A DNA stretch of 64,000 nucleotides from Euwallacea fornicatus (GCF_040115645.1 NC_089557.1:4324000-4387999), one strand, 5' to 3'. Positions 37,184-49,151 are shown, counted from the first letter of the stretch. Notes: generated by a model not told the origin, from the letters alone. Numbers and translations are program-made.

Positions 37184-37712
37184 TTCGGATCAGGAAATAT
37201 CGTTTCAAACTCGAATTTAATCTACTCAATCGAAGCACTACTACTGCTGCTATATAGTATTTTTAAGAATGCGCAACTGGGTTTTTCCTTTTTCCTGATA
37301 CCATTAATTGCAGTGCGCCCGGCTTCTGAATTGAATCTATAGAATTTAGCAGTGTTTCAGTTGTCTTTTTATACAATTCAGGTGTTCCTTTGATAAAAAC
37401 AAATATTCGTCCTATTCACGATACGCCTTACAACAATTGATGACATTGAATTTAATGTTTAATGTTTGTTATATTTATTATCCGTAAATATGGAAATGTT
37501 TAACATTATTTCAATACAATAACAGAAATTTACAACGGCAATAAAAATAAGAAATATATCACAGGCATGGAACGTTCTAGCTCATAAAATCGAGGCAATT
37601 TCAAGCAAAACAATCGATAAATAAATTAAGTACTTAGAAATCGTATACATTTCAACTACAAATTATTAAACTTAAAATACCTTTTGAACACGATATAGCA
37701 CGATAAATAATA
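37184..37712. other. Short intergenic gap
   Basis: Holds the promoter of the TIL gene ending at 37183 and the 3' UTR of the coiled-coil gene. No distinct element was seen. Confidence 0.4.
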
Positions 37713-40700
37713 CTATGTTACGGTTTTTTGAGATATTTGGCGCTGCAGGCAATAAATTTCATCCCTCAACTTGTTCAAACACCCCCGAATTTCTTCGGCA
37801 ACAGGTTTCCTACTGGCAGTTGCTCGATTCTCTGCCAAAAGCTTTTGTATATATTCATCATTGTATTTCCCTAATGACAAATTATCTTCAAAAATTGAAA
37901 TCGATTCATTTGAATATTTGGGTAGAGTTGAAATCTGGGACAATTGTTCCTGTAGTTTCTGCAAAAATTTCATTATATTTAATAACATAATTGTTTTGTT
38001 TTAAGCCCTTAAGTAAAACACACCTTATTGTAATCTAAATACGAATTCAAGGCTATTTTCAAGTCGTTCGACAGTCTTTGAAAAAAGTATTTGTCGTTTT
38101 GCAAAGCATTGATATTACTTCGAAGGGACAAAACAATTTTTTCTCTGTCACATAGATTTTTTTCATATTCATGGCTAACATCAACAGCCTGTTTTTCCAA
38201 TTTAGCAATCTTTCTTTCCAACTCTTGCGAATATTCAACAGTTCGTTGTAGATTTGAAGAGTTTATCTGAAAAATAAAGCTGTAAGTTTTGAAAATTTTA
38301 TCAAGGGGAAAAAAGACTTACCTCATTTTCACTAAATAGAAATTGGATTTTATCTCTGGCTTCATTGAGATCTACCTGTAATTTGTCAATGTCTACTTGA
38401 GAAGCTTTATAAAATTGATCTTTTTCAAATAACTGGTTCTCCAGGTTTTTCACTAGTTCTTCTAGGGAACGTATCTTCTCTTGTAGAGCAGAATTAAAAT
38501 TGTTTAACGTAAGTTTAACGCCACTGTTTTCTGTTTTTAGCTCAGACAAACGATTGATATGATCTAAATTGTCTCGTTCTAAGTTTTCAATCTGCCAAAA
38601 ATTAAAAAAATGCAAATAAAGTTTAAAAATAATATTTCTTTTCTTACATTTATCATATGATCAATTGCCTCCTTTTCTAGTATTTTATTTCTATTTCTAA
38701 GCTCTTCGCACAATGTCTCAAAGTGGAGTAATTTTCCTTGAACAACTCTAAATTCACCACATAATTCACAATTATCATGATTAGCTGCCTTTAGTTCCAT
38801 AGAAGCAACGATGCCTCTTAGCTTTTCAATTTCCTTTTTGTAATTCTTGCAAAGGTTTTCTAAAGTTTGTATTTCAAGGTCTTTGGAAACCTGATTTAGC
38901 GTGACTGTATTATGTGAGTCTGCTAGACTATTGTACATGTCTTGAAGATATTTCAATTCTTTTTCTGCTGCATTTCGCCCTCTCATATGTTCTTTCACTT
39001 TGCGGAGAAGAGTGCGGTTATTGCGATCCATCCTATGAAAATATAATTAAGGGTTTTCAAATTTGAAATGTAAATAATTCTTAACACGATTTATTACCAA
39101 TAATGAGCATAACTTACTTCTTTTGTCTTTCTTGTATTTCCCGGTCTTTCACATGCAACATCACCTCCAACTCTTTAATCTTCTCTTTTTCATTTCCATT
39201 TCTCCGTGTTTCCTCAATGATCTCTGACTTCTTTTTAATAAACAGAATCCTTTCGTCCAGATATTTAAGTCGAATATTGACTGTGCTCTCAAAGTCTTCC
39301 ACGTTCAAATTATTAAAAAAATTCGCCACATACTGCTCCATTTCTTTAAATATTAGTCCATTAGGAAGTTCCCGAGATTGCATGTATCCATTAACTTGAA
39401 TACATGATAAAAATTTTACTTTTTGGTCGTCGGTAATGCGTTTTAGGTATTTCTGCCAATCATTTTCCAACACAAAAAGTTTGTTTTTTAAATCTGATAT
39501 AGATTGGTCTTTGCTCTTGAAATCGTTGTTATATTTTGCTTGAAGAGCTTCATAAGACTTTTGAAGATTATTTTTTTCTAATGATAAAGAATTGAAATGC
39601 TCTTGATGCTCCACTTGCAATTGTTCTATGGTTTTTACGGCGACTTTTAAAGCCAATTCTTTACTATCCAACTCAGAGTTCATTTTCTCAAAGGCATCAT
39701 CAAATTCGCTGGTCTTGTCTCGGTATTCTTTTAAATGATGGTCAAGAAGGTTCAATTCTTTTTCCTTTTGTGAAATCCGTAATTCACTCTCAGTGAGAGC
39801 AGTAGTGAAATTGGATATTTTAAGTAAGTTGTCCTCAAGAGTCTGCTCTTTATCTTCTAAGGTTTTCAAAAGTTTTGAATGTTTTACGTTTATATTTTTT
39901 AATTTTTGAGACAATAATTCTGCTTCACCAACTAAATTTTCATTTTCTCTTTTTAGTTCATTTATAATGATATTGTTGTGTTTGGAATTTTCAAGTTCAC
40001 ATATAGTCCAATTGTTATTCATGAACAAGTCTTGCTTATCTTTTTCAAGTTTTAATATATCTTTGTTTTTGGAGAGCAGTTCTAATTTTATCTAAAAGAA
40101 GATTTAGTTATTTATTTCGCGATTAATAAATGAATGAATAACTGTTAAAAGTTGGTAAAAACAAAACAATCTTAGAAAGTTGACTAAAATGTAATTCTCA
40201 AAATACAGAAAACTACTTTTACATAAATTACCTAATTTGGTGTTTACATTTTGGAATTTAAAAACTGTTATAGCTACATTCTTACCCTTTCATAATTTTC
40301 TTTTAACTTCACAAATTGCTCCCTAATAAGCTGCACTGATTGATCCACATGATACTTTTCCAAGTTTCTTGTCCTTAACTCCACTTCTAACTCCCCAATC
40401 CTTCCTTTTAGTTGCATATTATCAGCCAACTTTTCCTTTTCATTGTTTTCTACATACTTCAGTTTATTTAACACTTGTTTGTGTCTCACTTCTAAACATT
40501 CTATATCACTCTCTCTTTGTTTTAATGTATTTTGTAATGCAATACACTTAGCTATAGCTATTGAATTATCTTGGTTTAATCTCTCAATTTCACTGTTTTT
40601 ATCTTTCATCACACCTTTAAGTTTATTAATTTCTTCTCTCATATCCTCAATTTCATCTTCAGAATGACAGCCATTAAACTGAACTTCAAGTTTATCTAAA

Positions 40701-41662
40701 GGCATTTTTGAAATTTTACAATCCAGATTTAAGGTTTCTAGCTTTTGAAGGAGCTCTTCTTTTTCTTTTAATGCCTGCAACCTTACAGCATCAACCTCAT
40801 GCACTTGCCTACTTAATTCTATTTTCAAATCAGATGTTGTGTCAATGAGTTTGTTTAGTTGACTTCTGCATTTTGTTAATTCTTCATTAAGTTTAACTTT
40901 ATCACATTGGCATTGAGAGAGCTGGTCTTTGTACCATAATTTAGCCTTCTCTGACTCAATTAATTTTGTATTCAATAAACTCAATTGCCCATCAGATGAA
41001 CTCACCTGTTTATGCAAATTTTGAATTTCTATATGCAGTTCAGAAACTTTCTGCTTCAAATTCCCAACTGTGATATCTTTGATTTGTCTTTCAGTTTCAA
41101 GATCTGATAATTTAATTCTAAGGCTTTTGGCGTCCAAATCTAGCTGCCCTTTTTCTTCTTGCAGTTTGGCACTATTTGCATGTAGCTTACTGAGCTCATT
41201 GCTGATTCGATAGATCTGATTTTCAAGGTCTAATTTCTCAGTATATGCTATGACATCATTATTTTGCTTACAGCTTTTTATCAATCGATCTATTTGGGTT
41301 TTGGCACTTTGTAACTCTCCTTCTAACCTGCCATTAGCCTGTAGCAGTTGGTCAATCTTGTCATAGTACTTCAATTCAGTCACCCTTTCTAGATTCTGCA
41401 GATCGATTTTGTAGTGCTCATTTAGTTGTAAGCTTTTTTGCAATTCATTTTTAAACTGTGTTATGAGGGATGGGTCATGGTTATCAGGTGTAGGAGTACT
41501 GTTACGTTCTAAATAAGGTTGCGGATACTTAGCTGGGTTGATTAAATGTCTCAGCTCAGCAAATTCATGTCCATATAAGCTTAGTCCTGATAAGCTAGAA
41601 GCATTAGAAACGAGACTATCTGAGTTGCATGAATGGTTTGATTCAGTTTCAGCGTTATCCAT
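37713..41662 (-). CDS. Long coiled-coil protein, golgin/centrosome-like, 1164 aa
   Basis: Six exons join in phase: 41662-40286, 40091-39118, 39032-38648, 38591-38322, 38266-38024 and 37958-37713. The first about 70 residues are serine-rich and non-helical (SDSLVSNASSLSGLSLYGHE). Almost all the rest is heptad-patterned coiled coil, rich in Leu, Glu, Lys and Gln, with no enzyme motif. A small cysteine cluster (NCELCGEF) interrupts the coil in exon 3. Such architecture is typical of golgins, centrosomal or tethering proteins. I could not assign the family, and no GRIP or other targeting domain is evident at the C-terminus (ends QISQKTVT). A donor-like CAGGTAAAA at 41762 suggests a 5' UTR exon upstream. 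Confidence 0.8.
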
Positions 41663-42199
41663 GGCCCATGACGATTTGATACTACTAATAAATTGGGATA
41701 AAAATAAATATTACATCAATGAGAATGATAATGTGATAATTAAGCCTTGCAAGAGTTTTACCTGACTTTCTGGGTGTGAATTGCAGTAATAGTTCAAGTT
41801 TATTACTTACCGATTAAAAAGTGCAGTTACTAGTTAACGGTTTACGCGTTTCACTACTTGGTGTCATTGCCATTTTATTAATTTATTGCAATTTTCGTTC
41901 CATTAAATAAATTAATAAACCTCTCACTTTTGTTATTGTAGTGTAACTGTCGTGTAAACGTCAAAACAAACAGAAATATATCAGTAATCATAGATTCAAG
42001 ACGAGAATTAGTCGCGATAGAGAGAGACACAACTAGTTGGGGCAAGATGAATAAATTCAAGAAATGAAAAGTATATTTTAACGCAGTTTAAATATCCATT
42101 AAAAACGTTTGTTCTAAGAAAATTGTTTTATTATGAATATTCAAAATATTGATTAACAATATTAAAAACAAAAAATACAAAGCAAATATTATATAACAG
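41663..42199. other. 5' region of the coiled-coil gene and intergenic sequence
   Basis: Likely holds a 5' UTR exon ending at a CAG|GTAAAA donor (about 41762, minus strand). No other feature is supported. Confidence 0.4.
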
Positions 42200-42387
42200 G
42201 CAGTGAACATATTGACAGTTCTTAATAAAAATACAGGATCTATCCAGATCTATGCTGATAAAATTTGGTTTGCGAACACATCCAGATTCGCAACTACAAA
42301 TTTCGCAGTTGATAAATTGGCGATGATAGCAAAATGCAATATAAGGTGATGCACAGGATTGGTATTTCTCATTAAACCCTCACTGAA
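42200..42387 (-). pseudogene. TIL-domain pseudo-exon
   Basis: Behind a good acceptor (TTTTTTCTAG) the minus strand reads GFNEKYQSCASPY, then CYHRQFINCEICSCESGC, then SCIFIKNC, which is TIL-like cysteine spacing. The codon where the first TIL cysteine is expected is TGA (42082+300, i.e. 42382-42380), and no stop follows soon after the last cysteine, so an intact product is unlikely. No signal-peptide exon was found upstream. It most resembles a broken paralogue of the TIL genes at 36,350 and 43,195. Confidence 0.5.
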
Positions 42388-42552
42388 CTAGAAAAAATAA
42401 TTATTGGTTTTTAAACCAAAATACTGAAAAAATTAAGCTTTTTTTCAACCATCTTTAGTGTTTCTCTATGGAGATATTAGACCACTGGATTACCCACACG
42501 CTATTTTATATGACGATTTTCTACATCAAAATAACGTCACTATCAATAGAAT

Positions 42553-42575
42553 CTTTATTATTATTATTATTATTG
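42553..42575. repeat. (TTA)n microsatellite
   Basis: About seven tandem TTA/ATT triplets with no flanking coding sequence. Confidence 0.8.
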
Positions 42576-43194
42576 AAACTTATACACCGTAAAAATGTAA
42601 GTTATTTTTTTAAAAACACTAAATGAATATGAATAAAATAATAACAGCTTTATTTTCATTTTCGTTTTGATCGCCTAAATTAGCACTTAAGACACTAGCC
42701 TTTGACCGGCAAATAGCAATAGCAATATGGTTACAATAGCTCTAAAAAACCCATTCTTTTAAGTGAATTAATTATATCTCAATAATCAAATAAACTTCAA
42801 ATAAATATACTCGAGCCACAATTTAATAGAAAATCACACTGTTTATCTTATATGCCTACACTTTTGACTTTTAATACCACCTACAATGTAAATATTCAAA
42901 TTTTATGATGCGCGAGGTTTCCCGAAAAAAGCTAAACCTTAAAGTAGTTTCGTAGAGAAATCCTAAATGCAAGAAAACGCACGACTTATTATTCTGGGTA
43001 ACATTAAAAATTAATTATTTAATCACATAACTTGTATTATCATTAGTAATTAAATTTATCAATTATTTACTAATACGTGACTTCATCAACTTAAAATATG
43101 TGGGTTACTCAATGGGCTATACATCGATCTATAAATACAAGGGAAACTTCAGATCTGCCGCGTTCACGCAAGACATTTTCTTTTAAGTGAAAAT
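42576..43194. other. Intergenic; promoter side of the third TIL gene
   Basis: No coding feature. A possible TATA-like TATAAATAC stands at 43131-43139, about 64 bp upstream of the ATG at 43195, a plausible core promoter position. Confidence 0.4.
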
Positions 43195-43554
43195 ATGGTT
43201 TTGATTTTTAAAATCGAATATGCATTTACGATAATGCTGACTCTAGCGCTTGCAATATCTGCTCAGAGTAAAATTGAAGGTACAAATTACTATTAGTATT
43301 AAATTGTTACAAATTTCTTTAAACTTCAATATTATAATATCGGATGTTCTTTGTCTTTAATTTCAGAACTTAAATGTGGAGAAAATGAAGTACTGAACCC
43401 AAAATCCCTTCCGTGTTATGTACATTGCATTTACAGACACATAACCACATGTCCTTATCCACCCAGACCAGCCTGTGAGTGTAAAGATGACTTCATTCGT
43501 AGGACACCAAAGGGTCCATGTATACCATTTTCAGAATGTGAGTTTCTTAATTAA
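43195..43554 (+). CDS. Secreted single-domain TIL-like protein with eight cysteines, 90 aa
   Basis: Exon 1 (43195-43279) encodes a signal peptide with the core AFTIMLTLALAISAQS. Exon 2 (43367-43554) follows TTTAATTTCAG and encodes KCGENEVLNPKSLPCYVHC, then TTCPYPPRPACECKDDF, ending PFSECEFLN. Only eight of the usual ten TIL cysteines are present, so one disulphide is missing; reduced TIL forms are known. The gene layout (signal exon plus domain exon, phase 1 intron) matches the TIL gene at 36,350. Protease inhibition is the likely role by family, target unknown. Confidence 0.82.
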
Positions 43555-43748
43555 TAAATAATACTACTAAAATTAGCTATTAATTATGTAAAAAAGTAGT
43601 CTATTTTGATGAGAAAAATAGAACAACACATAAAAATATGAGCAGATTACAGGTGAATTTTTGTACATCCAAAATATCTGTCAAGACCTCGGCTAAAATA
43701 TTAGTAAAAAATTCGGATACCTTTTTATAATCTGTAGACTATCCCAAA

Positions 43749-44796
43749 TTAATAATAGATGCAAAAAACTTTGTGAAAAGGTAGCCCTTTCTCTTCAATC
43801 TCCTTGGCATGTTTCCTTCTAAAATCCCACAGGAAATGATCAATCAATATGGAATTTATTTTTTTATCTTTAAGCCTTTCATTAACATAAACTTTTAACA
43901 GCTCCACTGCATGAATTGAGCAACCCCTTATTTCCTGTTCCTCTAAATCCCCATTGTTGAAAATATAATTCTCTTTCAATTTTTTATTAATATGCTCTCC
44001 ATATTCAATCACTCCAAACCACAGCAAAGTTTGGGGCACTCGATAGTCCGCAAACATAGTAATTTCATCTAAGTCCTTAAAATAACCCAATCCCTGTCCT
44101 TGAAAACAGGCCCAAACATCACCAACTAAGATTTGAGCTCTTTTATAGTATGCTACTTTTTGGCCTTTATAAGTTGCAACATCTTGAAAGCACATAAAAT
44201 TGCTTACTATAAGTTCCAGCAGCTTTTTTGCACTGTTTTCACTTTGTCTCACAACAATCTTAAAACTTCCCTCAAAATTCTTTAAAAGAGCAGTTCCAAC
44301 CTCATGTAAACATTTAAGTCTTTCAGAAAGAAGTGGCACTTCCACTTTTGTGTCACTGCGTAAAATATTTTTTAGTTGAGCCTCAGTCAAACTGGAGTAA
44401 AATTTAGGGTTGAGGATATCAATGTTGTCTTTTAAAGCTCGGTTAATAGCAGCACATAAGGCATAGTAACCAGAATGCCCCTCAACCTTCCAACCTTTGT
44501 AACATGAATTATTGAGCTTATTAACACTTTTATTTAGTAAGTTTATTACCTTCTTCTCTTTCATTGCTCCAAAAACAAAAATTAAGAGTATCAACCACAA
44601 ATAACCAATCAAGAGCATGTTTGTCTTCAGCTTTGGGATGCACTTCAGTTTGGCTGAAGTTCTCAGGTTTAAGTTGTCCTGAGTTTAATTCGTCGAACAG
44701 AACATCCCCCAGTTTGGTAATGCCTTCTAATTTTATAGTTACATTATTGGAATGATTTGCTATATATAGTCCAGATTCTTTAGGGGACAGGTGCAT
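43749..44796 (-). CDS. QNG1: Queuosine 5'-phosphate N-glycosylase/hydrolase (QNG1 family), 330 aa
   Basis: Salvage enzyme that releases queuine base from queuosine 5'-phosphate so that it can be put back into tRNA by the TGT enzyme. Exon 1 is 44796-44550 and exon 2 is 44494-43749, separated by a 55-nt GT-AG intron. Without splicing, the frame stops in the intron. The family signature ALDWLFVVDTLNFCFW is at residues 61-76, followed by GYYALCAAINRAL, and FADYRVPQTLLWFGVIEY in the C-terminal half. The length is close to the roughly 340 aa of the human protein. The ATG begins MHLSPKESGLYIANHS, as the family N-terminus should. The strongly bounded CDS, full motifs and length make the call secure. 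Confidence 0.9.
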
Positions 44797-45243
44797 AATG
44801 AAGCCGTTCTAAAGTGTAATTTAAGTAAGGTTAATGAATTAAGAATCACGAAACGCGGATAGCTTCCTGTATTTACAAAAGATGAGAATACAATAAATTA
44901 AGAGAAATAATTAACTAAAATGTAGCTAAAACAAAAAGATAGACAAGCTCAAAAGTTGAGGTTATGAATATGGAGATAAATGAGGAAATGGTATTGATAG
45001 CATTTGCGGCGGAGCCAGCAGCGCGATGAGCTGTCATAAGTCATAAGTGTATTGTGTAGTATATAAATATACATATTTACAAGTACCTAATACCATTCTA
45101 CATTTTGAAGATAATCTAAGGTCGGACAGCGAAAACACCACGACCGCTAAACCGACACTATTATACAAAGTGTCACGCATTTCCGGATATCGCCATTTTT
45201 CTGAATTTTACCAAATTCCTTGTTTACTTCCGTGTAAGTTATA
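44797..45243. other. 5' flank of the QNG1 gene
   Basis: Should hold the QNG1 promoter. No other feature is seen before the TA target of the mariner insertion at 45242-45243. Confidence 0.45.
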
Positions 45244-46532
45244 TTAGGGGTACAAATAAGTTTCCGCCGTTTAACAAAGCATGGTCCCACCAGAAGGTTA
45301 TGCTGAAATTGCTAGATGTAAATCTTACTATCGCAAGTTTGATCAACTAGTAACAACATAACCTAGAAGTATTAGTGGTTTCGTATCAGCATCACATTTT
45401 TTTTTCTTGCAAAAATGTCAAGTTTTGTGTCGAATAAGCGTCATTTGCGGGAACTTTTGATTTACTTCTTTAATTTGAAGAAATCTGCAGCTGAGGCGCA
45501 TCGATTGCTTGTAGAAGCATATGGTGAGGCTGCTTTGAGTGAGAGAAGTTGTCGTGAGTGGTTTCACAAGTTTAAAAACGGTGAGTTTAACGTGGAAGAC
45601 AAAGGACGCAGTGGAAGGCCGAAAACGTACGAAGATACGGAATTGGAAGTGTTATTGGAGGAAGATTCGTCTCAAACACAAAAAGAACTTGCACTTACAT
45701 TAGAAGTGACGCAACAAGCAATTTCACATCGTTTAAAAATGTTGGGAATGATTCAAAAATAAGGGAATTGGGTTCCTTATGAACTGAAACCCAGAGACGT
45801 CGAACGCCGATTTTGCATGAGTGAAATGCTGCTTGCTTGCCAGGCATAAAACAAAGGGTTTTTTGCATCGTGTAGTCACTGGGGATGAAAAATGGATCCA
45901 TTATGATAACCCAAAGAAGAAGAAATCATGGGGTCCACCTGGCCATGTTTCAACATCAGTAGCCAAATCAAATATTCATGGAAAAAAACTCATGTTGTGT
46001 ATTTGGTGGGATCAACTTGGTGTTGTATATTATGAGTTGCTCAAATCGAACGAAACTATTACTGGAACTCTCTACCGAACACAATTAATGAGATTGAGCC
46101 GAGCACTCAAGGAAAAACGCGCTCATTACTACTCTAGACATGACAAGATTATTCTCCTACATGATAATGCTCGTCCGCATGTTGCGGCACCGGTTAAAAC
46201 CTATTTGGAAACACTTAATTGGGAAGTCCTACCCCACCCGCCATATTCACCAGACCTTGCCCCATCCAACTACCACTTGTTTCGATCAATGGCACACGGT
46301 CTGTCTGAGCAGCGCTTTACATCATATGAAGATACCAAAAATTGGGTCGATTCATGGATAGCTTCAAAAGATGAAGAGTTTTTTCGCCGTGGTATCCGAA
46401 TGCTGCCAGAAAGATGGGAAAAAGTAGTGGCCGTTGATGGGCAATACTTTGAATAAAACGTAATATCCCGTTCTTTCACAATTAATTACAATTTTTTTAT
46501 AGAAAACGGCGGAAACTTATTTGTACCCCTAA
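45244..46532 (+). mobile_element. Mariner element (Mos1/mauritiana-like), complete ends, inactive
   Basis: 1289 bp flanked by TA (45242-45243 and 46533-46534). The near-perfect inverted ends of about 29 bp begin TTAGGGGTACAAATAAG. The central gene is a DD34D mariner transposase with several lesions (see next entry). Intact ends mean the copy could still be moved by a transposase supplied from elsewhere. Confidence 0.93.
45415..46456 (+). pseudogene. Mariner transposase, broken and with catalytic D changed to N
   Basis: Reads as a mariner transposase from MSSFVSNKRHL to DGQYFE. Three lesions are visible: a TAA stop at 45760-45762; a tandem duplication of GCTT (45831-45838) that shifts the frame; and AAC at 46268-46270, which puts Asn in place of the third catalytic Asp (PSNYHLF instead of the mariner PSDYHLF). 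The other two catalytic aspartates (TGDEKW, LHDNARPH) remain. The overall similarity and the ends suggest the mauritiana subfamily. The copy cannot make an active enzyme. Confidence 0.92.
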
Positions 46533-46789
46533 TAATAAAAATTTAATACATTTGTTGCGATTATCAATTTTTGCATAAACTTTAATATGTATTTTATCGA
46601 TATCAAACGTGTAGTAGTATCTGCATATGAAAAAAAATGTGATGCTTTAAAATTCCTAAAAAAGGAATTTCTGTAATATCAAACCTTGTCTTTATAAGTA
46701 AATAAAGAGAAAGATGCAAATGGAAGAGTCGTTTAAATATCTTTAAAAACTCCTTTAACCCGTGACTAGTCGTGACAAATTTTTAATAG

Positions 46790-47930
46790 ATTGTATGAAG
46801 AAATTCGGTCCCGTTTGGTTTATTCCCTGTTCCGAGAACTACACCGAAAATTATGGAACCTTTACCTCCACGTTGTTCCAGACGAGAAGTCGTTAGAAAT
46901 AAAGATTCCACGGATGTTCTCTTGTCGATCGACGACTGAAATGACGTTCTTCTCAAATTTTGAATGGGGAAATAATATTTTTATTTCAAACGTAAAATGG
47001 TAAATAAATTTCCACGTTTTGATTCGTCAAAACAAACGAAGAACTCTGACGAAGATGTTCGTTGTGCGATTTAATGATTAAACGTGTGTATAACTATGCG
47101 ACTTAATTCGAAAGTGAGAAATTTTCAAGACGACTGAAAGTCCCTCTTCTTAATCTACCTAAAGTAAAATACTCTAAAAAATTACCAATAATGAACCGTT
47201 GAAAGTTCGAAAGTTCCCGTAGGAATGGATTTCTTTTCTAACTTACCTTCTAGTTCTGTAGATATTCTCTGCCATCGACGACTGGGATGACGAATCCTGA
47301 TATCTTAAATGGCAAAATATTTTCAATTAAAAAGTAAAACGTTAAATTAAATTTGCCCATTTTAATTTTTTTAAAGAAAACGAAGTTCGGCGTCTAGAAA
47401 CCGAGTCATAGATGGCGCCACAGATGAAAAATTAAAAACTTTGCTGACGGTTAGCACCCTGATCCACAGAGGGCGCTAAACACGATGCATATGTTTAGAA
47501 ATCTGACTCGTAGATGGCGTCGCATGAAAAGTGCATAACATGGCTGAGGTTTAAAATCGTAGTCGACAGAGGGCGCACGCATGAAACTGGCGTTTTCAAA
47601 TCTGACTCGTAGATGGCGCCACGGACGAAAAAAAAAATTAATTACTTTTAAATAAAGGAAAATATCCGTTGCCCGATTTAATGATAAAACAAACTACCCA
47701 AAATTAAAAAAACTCAAAATTACCGATGACGAGGAACCACTAGAAATTCAGGTAGTAATGGGTTTTTGTTTTCTTTTTCACCTTCTTCTAGTTAAGAGAA
47801 TGTTATTCTTTCCATCGATGACTGGGACGCGATGAACGCTTTTCAATTTTAATTTATGACAAAACTTTTCATTTTGAAACGTACAATATTTTAAATAAAT
47901 TTCCGCTTATCGGTTTAGAAAGGGCTATTT
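46790..47930. repeat. Diverged tandem repeat block with clustered CTCF-like motifs
   Basis: Several phrases recur in order at irregular spacing: CATCGACGACTGGGATGACG (about 47272) with variants near 46926 and 47811, and TTGTGCGATTTAATGAT (about 47063) with a variant near 47668. Each is followed by similar AT-rich text. Between the outer copies lies a shorter repeat of about 100 bp (47,400-47,630). No coding function. It may be a decayed satellite or the body of an unidentified mobile element. Confidence 0.6.
47410..47620 (+). promoter_or_regulatory. Cluster of five insect CTCF-like core motifs
   Basis: AGATGGCGCC (47410), AGAGGGCGC (47468), AGATGGCGT (47512), AGAGGGCGC (47568) and AGATGGCGCC (47611) all lie on the same strand within 211 bp. 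The core AGRKGGCGC is the motif known for Drosophila CTCF; four of five match it fully. They alternate in two types with a combined period of about 100 bp. Binding is not shown by sequence alone, and the motif might simply be part of the repeat. Confidence 0.4.
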
Positions 47931-48110
47931 GGTAAATTATAATATTGCTTTCACGCAAATAAACTTTCGGTGCTTCCGGGCCAAACCACTTTATACCACC
48001 CGCAAGGACTTGACAAATACGTTCGTTATTTTAAAAATAAAGATAAATCGATCGGAAAACAAGTCGGATTTTGTCAAGAAAACGATCTTCAGAATTTATT
48101 ACGTTATGAT

Positions 48111-49151
48111 TGTTAAGACTTGAGGGGCCAAGACTTGATATGTTAGTTAATGTAAGTCCCAAAGCTACGCCCCTGCACATCTTGTATTTGCTTGCTTCCC
48201 AGATGTCACGACCCGCCATAGTTGATACAAATGTTTTATTAGTCAAAATTCCTCGGCTTTGTGTTCTTCCAAAGAAACTATATTGCGAGGCAATCAAACT
48301 ATAAAATGTGCATGGGATGTAGTCCTTGAGTGTCGAAATATCCCATCGTTACCCTTAGCGGTAGACAAAATTGAGGGTACCGTCACGTTCCGTTCGGAAC
48401 GACGGCCATATTCCGGTCACGGGATAATCTGTTCTGGTCGTCGTTCTGGGCATAATGGGATTCCTTCAAGGGAAAGTCATCCCGAGTAGTAGTACGCCCA
48501 TGTCGGTTGGCCATTACCTCCCAGTACTTAAGGGCTGGGAGAGGGTGGAATCTCTCTCTTTTATTTCTGCTCGTCTACACAGTTACAACTCTGACCATTA
48601 TCGCTGACAGTTCAACACCTCAAACACCCGACAAAGAAAATTCGTACTAATACTCGGCCACGTAACCAAGTAATCTCGTGTTCGCTTCAAGTTTAGTTTA
48701 GTAATAACTATTTACGAATCATTTAATAAATAGTGCAATAGTTTGACGGGTTGTCCTAATTCCGAGATTTTCGGGAGATCCCACGTGTACCTCGCTAAGC
48801 AGGTATATAGTCCGTCCTGGACTCTCGTAACATAAAAGTACAACGTCGGTAACGTGAACCGACAAGTACTACAAGTAGTGCTCGCGTGTAAGCGCTCTCG
48901 TATAATAACTCGCGGGTGGTATCTCCAACCTCCAAGGAAGGAACCCCTGCCTATCGTTCAACAATGATCGTCATTGATATTTGTAATAACAATGACGACA
49001 AAGCCACTGTCCACCTTACCGTCGTGTCACCATCTTTCCCGAACAAAATCTACTCCGCCAAATTGTCAAGATTTCGTGATTATTATTAACCTTTCGTTAG
49101 TCGCTGAGAAATTTGAATAAACAATAGTCGCTACGGTGTGGTACACTAACA
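48111..49151. mobile_element. Possible LTR-like segment
   Basis: It begins TGTTA and ends TAACA, the short inverted termini of an LTR, with a mid-segment AATAAA (about 48728) and higher GC than its surroundings. No target-site duplication was found and no internal retroelement genes adjoin it, so this remains weak. Confidence 0.25.

Noticed and set aside
39103..41765. Several plus-strand open frames of 60-98 codons
   Set aside because: Antisense shadows of the coiled-coil gene.
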